13,367 nt of DNA from DATJQA01 sp038057515 (lineage in GTDB: Bacteria > Patescibacteriota > Minisyncoccia > UBA6257 > 2-01-FULL-56-20). The notes beneath the pieces were generated by a model. It did not search any database, had not been told where the DNA came from, and saw nothing but the letters and a program-made list of their open reading frames with translations. The stretch covers positions 1 to 13,367 of the forward strand of contig JBBUDB010000021.1 of the NCBI GenBank assembly GCA_038057515.1. The letters are read 5' to 3'. Below, in pieces: positions 1 through 5,517 of this stretch (positions within the stretch are counted from its first letter, which is position 1; each line of letters opens with the position of its first letter). The position numbers and the translations under genes were made by a program.

Positions 1-85
1 TCAGGGCGCCGAAGTTGTCCCAGCCCACCTCGGGCGAGGTGAAAAAGTTCTGGGTCTCGATGTCGAAAACGAGGGTATCGCTCAT
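1..85 (-). CDS. RNase H-like (DEDD-type) exonuclease domain protein, N-terminus only
   Basis: This is the first 28 codons of a minus-strand gene that runs off the left edge. It begins MSDTLVFDIETQNFF and continues TSPEVGWDNFGAL. A hydrophobic beta strand followed by the acidic pair D-x-E (FDIET) is the first catalytic motif of the RNase H-like DnaQ/DEDD 3'-5' exonuclease fold. The arrangement 'VFDIETQNFF...VGxxNxxxL' resembles the short ribonuclease H-like proteins common in Patescibacteria (family memory, not a search). The start is the ATG at 85-83. No Shine-Dalgarno precedes it; the upstream bases are AT-rich. A candidate promoter lies about 100 nt upstream (192-221). Only the first motif is visible, so substrate and exact family cannot be decided. 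Confidence 0.7.
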   Translation of the reverse strand, partial: MSDTLVFDIETQNFFTSPEVGWDNFGAL

Positions 86-191
86 GATGAAAAAATTAAA
101 GATCAAACATCAAAATGAATAAGTTATTGCTTCACGCAAACAATTAAACAATTTTGAATTTTGATATTTACGCTTTGACTTTGTTTACCGT

Positions 192-221
192 ACTCTACTC
201 TCGAATCCGCCAACGTGTCAA
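192..221 (-). promoter_or_regulatory. Candidate sigma-70-type promoter for the exonuclease gene
   Basis: On the minus strand a perfect -35 box TTGACA (221-216) is followed after 18 nt by TAGAGT (197-192), which matches the -10 consensus at 4 of 6 positions. A transcript would start near 185 and carry an AT-rich leader of about 100 nt to the ATG at 85. The spacing is acceptable, but the -10 is imperfect and no experiment supports it. Confidence 0.45.
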
Positions 222-258
222 TCGCGCGATCATAAATTTCTCTCGTCTCGGAGAATAA

Positions 259-358
259 ATCCCGTTAGAAATTTCCGTGGGGTATTGAAATATCCGCATG
301 AATTACTCCGGGCGGTAACCCACGTTCTCCCCGCTAGAAACATTGTTTCTAACGGGAT
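259..358. repeat. Nested inverted repeats with two mutually exclusive pairings
   Basis: This is the structured core of the 335-nt gene-free stretch 86-420. A 13-nt arm at 259-271 (ATCCCGTTAGAAA) is perfectly complementary to 346-358. Inside it, 276-281 pairs with 319-324 (CGTGGG/CCCACG) and 294-297 pairs with 312-315 (CCGC/GCGG), so three stems nest. The same distal arm (345-356) can instead form a local hairpin with 330-341, which has 12 positions, one mismatch and an ATT loop. The motif CCCG(T/C)TAGAAA therefore occurs three times in two orientations. It could be a cis-regulatory or small RNA, or a three-site protein operator. It lies 3' of the 421-747 gene and upstream of the exonuclease gene on the minus strand. 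The remainder of 86-420 is AT-rich and shows no gene. Confidence 0.5.
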
Positions 359-398
359 AAAAACGTTTGCGTCCGGGGCGGATAGTTGCCTCGGACGC
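359..398 (-). terminator. Probable intrinsic terminator of the 421-747 gene
   Basis: On the minus strand, just after the TAG at 423-421, a 10-bp stem pairs 398-389 with 378-369 (arms GCGTCCGAGG and CCCCGGACGC, one G-U pair) around a 10-nt loop. Five bases later comes a run of five T (363-359). The gap between stem and T-run makes it slightly non-canonical. Confidence 0.5.
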
Positions 399-420
399 GG
401 ATGAAAATCATGATGTGTCC

Positions 421-747
421 CTACTGGACGTTGGCGGCGGCGAAGGAGAGAGCGCTCTCTCGCGAGATCAAGCCAACGATCTTGGCGCCTCTGTACGCTT
501 CAATGGCCAGAAAGCAGGCGGCCAGAAGTTCCGCTCGCTGAACTTTGAGCGACGAGAACTCGAGCGATTGCTCGAATAGCCAGCGCCCATGCTCCACGTC
601 TCTAAACAACAACCGAAGGTTCCCCTCCCGTTTCGTGGTGCCAACCTCGCCGAGATTGGCTACCAGGAAGCCCAGATTCTTGACGAACGAGGTCGTCGCT
701 GAACCGAGCGGACCCGCCTCATTTGGCCCATACTCTTGGTGTTTCAC
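421..747 (-). CDS. Small protein of unknown function (108 aa)
   Basis: I do not recognise this protein. The open frame extends back to 909, but the best start is the GTG at 747. A clean AGGAG (757-753) lies 5 nt upstream of it, and the frame upstream of GTG crosses a 38-bp palindrome. From GTG the product is 108 residues, beginning MKHQEYGPNEAG. The middle and C-terminal parts are rich in helix-forming residues (around LFEQSLEFSSLKVQRAELLAA). There is no signal peptide, clear membrane segment or metal-binding motif. A small hairpin (CCCGC/GCGGG, 761-777) sits just upstream of the Shine-Dalgarno and could influence its access. A -10-like TACAAT lies at 797-792. The next minus-strand gene upstream, 1039-1362, is also an orphan with a strong Shine-Dalgarno, and a terminator separates the two. 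The ribosome site supports it being a real gene; the function is unknown. Confidence 0.6.
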   Translation of the reverse strand: MKHQEYGPNEAGPLGSATTSFVKNLGFLVANLGEVGTTKREGNLRLLFRDVEHGRWLFEQSLEFSSLKVQRAELLAACFLAIEAYRGAKIVGLISRESALSFAAANVQ

Positions 748-791
748 TGGCTCTCCTCTTCCCGCGAACAAAGCGGGTGAAAACCGAACTG

Positions 792-797
792 ATTGTA
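792..797 (-). promoter_or_regulatory. -10-like box upstream of the 421-747 gene
   Basis: TACAAT on the minus strand, preceded by AT-rich sequence, matches the -10 consensus at 5 of 6 positions. No convincing -35 is present at 16-18 nt. A start near 785 would give a leader of about 38 nt that contains the 761-777 hairpin and the AGGAG site. Confidence 0.35.
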
Positions 798-857
798 TAA
801 AATACCTAATCCCCAGAAAGCGCAACTGGGATACCACCAATGAACGCCACGCGAAGC

Positions 858-895
858 TACTATCGTTATAATTCAATTGAATTATAACGATAGTA
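858..895. repeat. Perfect 38-bp palindrome
   Basis: Centred on CAATTG (874-879), each 19-nt half from 858 to 876 is exactly complementary to 877-895 with no loop and no mismatch. The arm reads TACTATCGTTATAATTCAA. It is AT-rich, lies in the 291-nt gap between the two small minus-strand genes, and is 110 nt upstream of the GTG at 747. The length and perfection rule out an ordinary terminator. Plausible roles are an operator for a dimeric regulator, a cruciform or processing site, or the end of a mobile element. It resembles the 12220-12253 and 12972-13011 palindromes in size but not in sequence. Confidence 0.85.
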
Positions 896-970
896 AGAAA
901 TTTCGACACGGCTCACCATGGCAGATGAAGGAGTTGCGAGTCAGAATAATAACAACTACCGATTGATTAT

Positions 971-1013
971 AAAAATGTGGCGGCGCCTGTCGGGATGAAC
1001 CGATCAGGCGCCG
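971..1013 (-). terminator. Probable intrinsic terminator of the 1039-1362 gene
   Basis: On the minus strand, 25 nt past the stop, CGGCGCCTG (1013-1005) pairs with CAGGCGCCG (989-981). An inner TCGG/CCGA stem extends it after a single bulged base. The hairpin is followed by CCACA and then five T (975-971). This is a GC-rich stem followed by a T-run at a slight offset. Confidence 0.6.
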
Positions 1014-1038
1014 ATTTGAGACGCGAGCCCCCTAGAAG

Positions 1039-1362
1039 TCATTGGTCCTCCAGCTTTTCCAGGCGGGTAACGAATCCCTGAGCGATGGCGAACGCCTCGT
1101 TCAATCGCACGAGGCACGCATCAATCCGATCCGCCTGACAGCCCTCTACGCGAGGGACAAGTTCGCGTGCCTCGCGCACGAGATCCTTGTACTTTTGCCG
1201 GAGTCTTTGGATCCGGTCATTGCGGGGCTGGAACGGCAGGCGCCAGTGCGGCACCTTCAAAAACTCGGCACGCAGGAGCTCGAGCCGGTCGAGAAGTTCG
1301 TTCGCGATTGCGAGACGGATGGTCTCGGGACCCAAGGCCAGCGGACTAACTGTCGCTCTCAT
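1039..1362 (-). CDS. Small helical protein of unknown function (107 aa)
   Basis: I do not recognise this protein. The ATG at 1362 is preceded by a ten-base near-perfect Shine-Dalgarno (1377-1368) with a 5-nt gap, the strongest ribosome site in the window. The 107-residue product is rich in Leu, Arg, Glu and Ala with a heptad-like pattern, especially at residues 15-35, 46-70 and 80-107 (for example IQRLRQKYKDLVREARELV). This suggests a small alpha-helical bundle or coiled coil. It has no membrane segment, signal peptide or Cys cluster. It is 93 nt downstream of the HAD-family gene on the same strand and could be co-transcribed with it. A terminator follows. The plus-strand open frame over the same bases has no ribosome site and is rejected. 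Confidence 0.65.
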   Translation of the reverse strand: MRATVSPLALGPETIRLAIANELLDRLELLRAEFLKVPHWRLPFQPRNDRIQRLRQKYKDLVREARELVPRVEGCQADRIDACLVRLNEAFAIAQGFVTRLEKLEDQ

Positions 1363-1367
1363 AGCAC

Positions 1368-1377
1368 CACCTCCTTT
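1368..1377 (-). promoter_or_regulatory. Strong Shine-Dalgarno site of the 1039-1362 gene
   Basis: AAAGGAGGTG on the minus strand ends 5 nt before the ATG at 1362, an almost complete match to the anti-Shine-Dalgarno end of 16S rRNA. It fixes the start codon. It stands out because ftsK, recA, rpsO, xerC and pnp in this window have no such site. Confidence 0.85.
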
Positions 1378-1455
1378 CGGGTGAGCGATGGGGAGTGTTG
1401 TCGCTTCGCGGGATGTAAAGTTTCTGCCTTCAGCATACCAACCGGCGGGCGCGGG

Positions 1456-2259
1456 TCAACCCGCCGAAACTATCCGCCGAATGAGCTTTTTCGTGTCTTC
1501 CGGGCCCCGAACAGCGACGCATGTTACCCCAGTGCGCTTCGCGGCGTAGTCGTTGCCTCCGGGGAAAATGGCGTCGCCGACGAAAAGCATCTTCTTGATG
1601 GGAACGTGAAGATGCTTTTTGATCTGCTTCAAGCCATAGGCCTTGTCGATGCCCTTCGCCGTTACGTCGATCGACGTATATCCCGCCGCGTGAACTTCAA
1701 GTCCCGGCAATCGCTTCGCCAGCAGTTTCGCCATTTTTAGTTTCAGGGCGGTGTTTTCGCGTTTCCATTTTTCTTTAAGAGCTACGCCTTTCTTTTCTCC
1801 GAGCACGGCGACAATATTTTGCCCGAGCGCGGAAAATGTCACTTGCGTCCTCCGGTCCTCAATAACCCGGCCATAAGTTTTCTTTGGATAAACGTAACCG
1901 GCCGCAACGAACACATCCTTAAAGGCCAGCTTGATCTTCTCCCGCGTCCGAGACGAAAGTTCGTGGCGATAAACGTTCTTCCACCCGCTCTTATAACGAT
2001 AGAAAGACGTTGATGTCGTCGGAAAAAGGAAGAGACGCCGGAGAAGCCGTCGGGGGCACCGCAATGACCGAAGAAGCTGCGTTCGAAAGAGGGAATATTT
2101 TCCGCCACCGATGACTGCGACCTTCCGGATGACCAAAAGTCGCGCGAAGAGAGCGTTCATCTCGGCATCCATCGCGGATTTCGTCTTCGCCAGAGTGCCG
2201 TCGAGATCGAAAACAATGAGCTCTTTTCGGTCGAGCGCCTTGGGGATAAAAAACTTCAT
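1456..2259 (-). CDS. HAD-superfamily hydrolase, phosphomannomutase-like (IIB type)
   Basis: This is a 267-residue cytosolic enzyme of the haloacid dehalogenase superfamily. Motif I is FDLDGTLA, with nucleophile D18 and acid/base D20. Motif IV is VGDAIFPGGNDYAA (around 227-240), including D229 and D237 for Mg binding. The stretch IDVTAKGIDKAYGLKQI before it is the substrate-loop/Lys region typical of eukaryotic-type phosphomannomutases and IIB phosphatases. Residues of about 60-170 form the cap and are basic. The likely reaction is phosphoryl transfer or hydrolysis on a sugar phosphate; mutase versus phosphatase cannot be told by eye. The frame is open to a TTG at 2283, but that codon lies inside the -10 box of a promoter (2311-2283), so the ATG at 2259 is preferred. 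A GC-rich hairpin (1443-1449 with 1460-1466) overlaps the stop codon and may be a weak terminator. The gene is divergent from ftsK. Confidence 0.85.
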   Translation of the reverse strand: MKFFIPKALDRKELIVFDLDGTLAKTKSAMDAEMNALFARLLVIRKVAVIGGGKYSLFRTQLLRSLRCPRRLLRRLFLFPTTSTSFYRYKSGWKNVYRHELSSRTREKIKLAFKDVFVAAGYVYPKKTYGRVIEDRRTQVTFSALGQNIVAVLGEKKGVALKEKWKRENTALKLKMAKLLAKRLPGLEVHAAGYTSIDVTAKGIDKAYGLKQIKKHLHVPIKKMLFVGDAIFPGGNDYAAKRTGVTCVAVRGPEDTKKLIRRIVSAG

Positions 2260-2282
2260 CTTCTGGCTGGACTTATGAGTCA

Positions 2283-2311
2283 ATCATACGGCTCGACACG
2301 GCTCGCCGCAA
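2283..2311 (-). promoter_or_regulatory. Promoter of the HAD-family gene
   Basis: On the minus strand TTGCGG (2311-2306) and TATGAT (2288-2283) are separated by exactly 17 nt. The -10 matches 5 of 6 positions and the -35 matches 3 of 6. The expected transcript starts near 2277 and leaves a leader of about 17 nt before the ATG at 2259, which helps to exclude the TTG at 2283 as the start codon. Confidence 0.5.
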
Positions 2312-2389
2312 GCCAAGCTCATTAGAAAACTCCGAAGGGGGTGGTCTCGGTTCATCGGAAAAATCAGGATCGCCTTGGATGCCAGAGAG

Positions 2390-2418
2390 TTGAATTTTTG
2401 CGGCCTTTAGCCGACAAT
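2390..2418 (+). promoter_or_regulatory. Candidate ftsK promoter
   Basis: TTGAAT (2390-2395) and GACAAT (2413-2418) are spaced by 17 nt and match consensus at 4 of 6 positions each. Transcription would begin near 2425, inside the first codons of the longest reading frame. If real, it moves the ftsK start to the ATG at 2444. It is arranged divergently, without overlap, to the HAD-gene promoter. Confidence 0.4.
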
Positions 2419-2419
2419 A

Positions 2420-4555
2420 ATGGCACACGGTAAACTCCTGCATATGAAAGGCAACGGCAAGCGACGGCGCGATGAAGAAGAAACCCCCGGAAAGCGGGAG
2501 TATCGTCTTCGCCCCGAGACAAAAAAGAGCATTTGGGCGATCGGCTTCGTCGGTCTCGCGATAATTCTCACTCTGGCCGGATTCGAGAAGGCCGGGCCGG
2601 CGGGAGAGATGATCTACCAAGGCCTTGAGGCGCTCGTCGGTATCGGCTATTTCATCCTACCGCTTTCGGCCTTCCTCGTCGCCGGCGTGCTTCTTATCTC
2701 CGAACGCCAGCGAGTGGTCGGCGTAACCGCCCTCGGCGCCGGACTCATCATCTTCGCCGCCCTCGGCCTCATTGATATCGCCCGCCCCAGGAGTGGCGGC
2801 TGGCTCGGCCTCGCGCTCGGCTCCTTGAAAATCCCTTTCGGCAACGCGGCGGCGGTGGTTTTGAACATTATCATCCTCACGATTGCCGCGCTCGTCACGG
2901 TGAACGCGCCGCTCCGTCTGCCGCGCTTCGCTTTTAAAAATAAAGACGAAGGCGACGCCGAACCGGTCGTAACCGGCGAGGGCAAGACGGAAAAAGAAAC
3001 GAAGGCCGATGAGAAAGAGAAAAGGGACAAGGATGGCGAAGGCGCCGAAGACGAAGCGCCGGAGATAAGCATCGCCCTCCCGACGCTCCTCGGCGGTCGA
3101 GGGAAAAAGGGGCCGGCGCCTAAATTCGAGAACTACGTCGCCCCGCCGCTCGATCTTCTAAAATCTTCCGTCGAGAAACCGACGACCGGCGACCTTCGTG
3201 CCAACGCTAACATCATCAAGCGCACGCTTGAGGGCTTTGGCATTCCGGTCGAAATGGGCGAGGTCAATATCGGCCCGAAGGTGACCCGCTACACCCTGAA
3301 GCCGGCCGAGGGCATGAAGCTCTCGCGCATCGTGGCCCTCCACCAAGATCTCGCCCTCGCCTTAGCCGCCCACCCCATTCGCATCGAAGCGCCCATTCCC
3401 GGCAAGTCGCTTGTCGGCATCGAAGTGCCGAACAAGGCGGCGGCGGTCGTGCGCCTCGGCTCTCTCATGGCCTACCCCGAGTTCCACGCCTCCGGACCCC
3501 TGGGCTTTGTTCTCGGGCGCGATGTGACCGGCGAACCGATTTTCGCCAATCTCGAGAAGATGCCCCACCTCTTGATCGCCGGCGCCACGGGTTCGGGCAA
3601 GTCGGTCGCGATCCACTCGATGATTACCTCCTTCCTCTATAAAAACTCTCCGGCGGAGCTCAAGTTCGTCATGATTGACCCGAAACGCGTTGAGCTTTCT
3701 ATTTATCAGAGCATCCCCCATCTCGTTTCGGCGGTCGTCACCGAAAACAAAAAAGCGGTCGGCGTCTTCCGCTGGGCCATCGGCGAGATGGACCGCCGCT
3801 ACGAACTCTTAGAGGCCGCCGGCAGCCGCGACATCACGAGCTACAACAAGAACGGCGGCAAGGATGATCCGATACCATTTATCGTGGTCGTCATCGACGA
3901 GCTCGCCGACCTCATGACCTCCTACGGCCGCGAAGTGGAAGGTTCGATCGTGCGCCTCGCCCAGATGTCGCGCGCCGTCGGCATCCACCTCGTCCTCACC
4001 ACCCAGCGCCCCTCGGTCGAGGTCATCACCGGCCTCATCAAGGCGAATGTCACCGGCCGCGTGGCCCTCCAGGTCGCGAGCCAGATCGACTCGCGCACCA
4101 TCCTCGACTCCGCGGGTGCCGAGAAACTCTTGGGCGGCGGCGACATGCTCTTTCAGTCCGCCGAACTCTCGAAGCCAAAGCGCATCCAGGGCGCCTATAT
4201 ATCGGAAGAAGAAATCAATAAAGTGGCCGACTTCATCCGCGAGCACAATCTTGGCGGATCGACCGCATCTCGGGGCGAGGCGCCGGTTAGTTTCGGCGAG
4301 GCGAAGACCGAGGCCCGAGACGGCGATATGTTCGACGATTTTTCTGGCAGCGATGATGACGAGCTCTACGACGCGGCGGTGCGAACGGTGGCGGAGGCGC
4401 AGAAGGCCTCGGCCTCTCTCCTCCAGCGGCGCCTTAGGGTGGGCTACGCCCGGGCGGCACGATTGCTTGACCTCATGGAAGAGAAAGGCATCATCGGACC
4501 GGGCGAAGGCGCGAAGCCCCGCGATGTTTTCTTAGAAAAACCGCCGCTTGAGTAG
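2420..4555 (+). CDS. ftsK: DNA translocase FtsK
   Basis: FtsK is a membrane-anchored, ATP-driven DNA pump that moves chromosome ends through the closing septum. It hands dimers to the Xer recombinase. From the ATG at 2420 it has 711 residues. The N-terminal 160 residues contain about four hydrophobic segments (near 37-55, 69-93, 98-120, 139-160). A charged Lys/Glu/Asp linker follows (about 165-215). The RecA-like motor has Walker A GATGSGKS (388-395) and Walker B VVVIDE with D493/E494, plus the conserved RTILDSAGAEKLLGGGDML stretch. A C-terminal winged-helix gamma domain (about 645-705, LLQRRLRVGYARAARLLDLME) reads polarity sequences. The protein is compact, as expected for the Patescibacteria type. 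The true start may be the ATG at 2444 (703 aa), because a candidate -10 ends at 2418; neither ATG has a Shine-Dalgarno. The rodZ-like gene follows after 15 nt, and a XerC/D-type recombinase lies 6.6 kb downstream. Confidence 0.96.
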   Translation: MAHGKLLHMKGNGKRRRDEEETPGKREYRLRPETKKSIWAIGFVGLAIILTLAGFEKAGPAGEMIYQGLEALVGIGYFILPLSAFLVAGVLLISERQRVVGVTALGAGLIIFAALGLIDIARPRSGGWLGLALGSLKIPFGNAAAVVLNIIILTIAALVTVNAPLRLPRFAFKNKDEGDAEPVVTGEGKTEKETKADEKEKRDKDGEGAEDEAPEISIALPTLLGGRGKKGPAPKFENYVAPPLDLLKSSVEKPTTGDLRANANIIKRTLEGFGIPVEMGEVNIGPKVTRYTLKPAEGMKLSRIVALHQDLALALAAHPIRIEAPIPGKSLVGIEVPNKAAAVVRLGSLMAYPEFHASGPLGFVLGRDVTGEPIFANLEKMPHLLIAGATGSGKSVAIHSMITSFLYKNSPAELKFVMIDPKRVELSIYQSIPHLVSAVVTENKKAVGVFRWAIGEMDRRYELLEAAGSRDITSYNKNGGKDDPIPFIVVVIDELADLMTSYGREVEGSIVRLAQMSRAVGIHLVLTTQRPSVEVITGLIKANVTGRVALQVASQIDSRTILDSAGAEKLLGGGDMLFQSAELSKPKRIQGAYISEEEINKVADFIREHNLGGSTASRGEAPVSFGEAKTEARDGDMFDDFSGSDDDELYDAAVRTVAEAQKASASLLQRRLRVGYARAARLLDLMEEKGIIGPGEGAKPRDVFLEKPPLE

Positions 4556-4570
4556 CGGCGAAAAACCTAC

Positions 4571-5245
4571 ATGGAGCATTTAGATTTTCCCTCATTCTTG
4601 GCTGAACGGCTGCGGTCCCGCGGCATGAGTCTCAAAAAGCTCGCCGAAGTTTCCGGCATCGCCCCGAATCATCTCCAGAACCTGGCCGACGGCCACTTCG
4701 GCAAACTGCCCGCCGCGCCCTATCTCCGCGGCTATCTGACTGCTATCGGCGAGATCCTCGAGTTCGACCCGGAAGAGTGGTGGCGGCAAATAAAAGAAGG
4801 GGGCTTCGTCGTCCGTTCCGGCGCTACCGATGAGTTGCCGAAGAACCGCTTCGCGGCGAAACCGATCGGAAAGTATATCTGGGCCGCGATTCTCGGAGTT
4901 CTCCTCCTCGGCTATCTGGGCTTCCGGTTCTCGCAAATAATCGGCCGACCGGTTCTCGTTATCGACCGTCCCGATGCGACTCTTGCGGCAACGACCGAAG
5001 GGATCCTGACGCTCGCGGGCCGCTTAGAGAACGGCGACCAACTTTCTATAAATGGTGAGCCCGTGACCACCCTGGCCGACGGAACCTGGCTAAAACGCGT
5101 CTCTCTCCAGCCGGGGCTCAACACCTTTGTCATTTCGGCTAAAAAGCTCCTCGGCCGAGAGGTCGTTGTTACTCGTCAGATCGTCTATGAGCCGCGCGGA
5201 GCGGCGGGAGCGAGCGCCTCTTCGGAGCCAGCACCGACACCCTAG
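4571..5245 (+). CDS. RodZ-like helix-turn-helix membrane protein
   Basis: A 224-residue protein with the RodZ-type plan. Residues 5-75 form a Cro/HTH_25-like helix-turn-helix (RLRSRGMSLKKLAEVSGIA, then FGKLPAAPYLRGYL). A single membrane helix lies at about 101-122 (YIWAAILGVLLLGYLGF). An outside beta-rich domain follows at about 126-208 (LTLAGRLENGDQLSINGEPV, LQPGLNTFVISA), resembling the Ig-like or glucodextranase-B type module often found in Patescibacterial homologues. The tail is Ala/Ser/Pro-rich. In model bacteria RodZ links MreB to the membrane and shapes the cell. Whether this protein does the same is inferred; a DNA-binding transmembrane regulator is the alternative. It starts 15 nt after the ftsK stop with no Shine-Dalgarno, so it is probably co-transcribed with ftsK. 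Confidence 0.75.
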   Translation: MEHLDFPSFLAERLRSRGMSLKKLAEVSGIAPNHLQNLADGHFGKLPAAPYLRGYLTAIGEILEFDPEEWWRQIKEGGFVVRSGATDELPKNRFAAKPIGKYIWAAILGVLLLGYLGFRFSQIIGRPVLVIDRPDATLAATTEGILTLAGRLENGDQLSINGEPVTTLADGTWLKRVSLQPGLNTFVISAKKLLGREVVVTRQIVYEPRGAAGASASSEPAPTP

Positions 5246-5517
5246 AAACGAAAAGCGGCCGGAGCTATGGGGCCCCCATGGCGATAAAAGACGTTCCTGA
5301 CTTTGCCCGGAAACAAGCTCGCTCCGTTGCCCGCTTCTTAAGGAAGCTCTCGGAGGCGAAAAAGCTTGGTATCCGAAGGATTTTTTCGCCGAGAGGCAGT
5401 GGCAGCTTGCCGCCGGAGCAAGCTGACCGCGGTTCCGCAAGAAGCAGGCGATGGAGCGCTGTCTCCGCTCAACCCCCGATTGACCAACTCCGGCCGCTTT
5501 CCTACACTTAACCTCAT
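5246..5517. other. Structured gap between the rodZ-like gene and recA
   Basis: I see no convincing gene in these 272 nt. A 77-codon frame (ATG 5278, stop 5509-5511) begins in a 13-nt palindrome (ATGGGG-C-CCCCAT), is Arg/Ser-rich with no recognisable domain, and ends inside the recA promoter region. I treat it as non-coding at low certainty. The stretch holds two notable hairpins. GGCGAAAAA (5355-5363) pairs with TTTTTCGCC (5382-5390) around a small ATCC-GAA-GGAT stem (5371-5381) followed by six T. CAGCTTGC (5403-5410) pairs with GCAAGCTG (5418-5425). The first could end the ftsK-rodZ transcript. Confidence 0.4.
5480..5508 (+). promoter_or_regulatory. recA promoter giving a leaderless start
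   Basis: TTGACC (5480-5485), a 17-nt spacer and TACACT (5503-5508) form a good sigma-70-type promoter. Only 9 nt separate the -10 from the ATG at 5518. The usual start point, 6-8 nt after the -10, falls 2-4 nt before the ATG, so the mRNA would have essentially no leader. This agrees with the absence of a Shine-Dalgarno. No LexA-like operator was recognised. Confidence 0.65.

Noticed and set aside
748..909. N-terminal extension of the 421-747 gene to an ATG at 909
   Set aside because: It would cross the 38-bp palindrome and the -10-like box and has no Shine-Dalgarno, whereas the GTG at 747 has AGGAG at ideal spacing.
918..998. Short plus-strand frame of 26 codons (MADEGVASQNN...)
   Set aside because: It has no ribosome site, runs into the terminator hairpin of the 1039-1362 gene, and is too short to support.
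1443..1466. GC hairpin overlapping the HAD-gene stop codon as a terminator
   Set aside because: The 7-bp stem is real but there is no T-run, so it is only mentioned in the gene entry.
1042..1740. Plus-strand open frame of 232 codons
   Set aside because: It is antisense to the 107-aa gene (strong Shine-Dalgarno) and to the HAD-family gene, lacks a ribosome site, and has no recognisable domain.
903..2304. Repeated 12-mer TCGACACGGCTC (about 903-914 and 2292-2303)
   Set aside because: A 12-nt repeat is expected several times by chance in 13 kb, and the flanks do not match.
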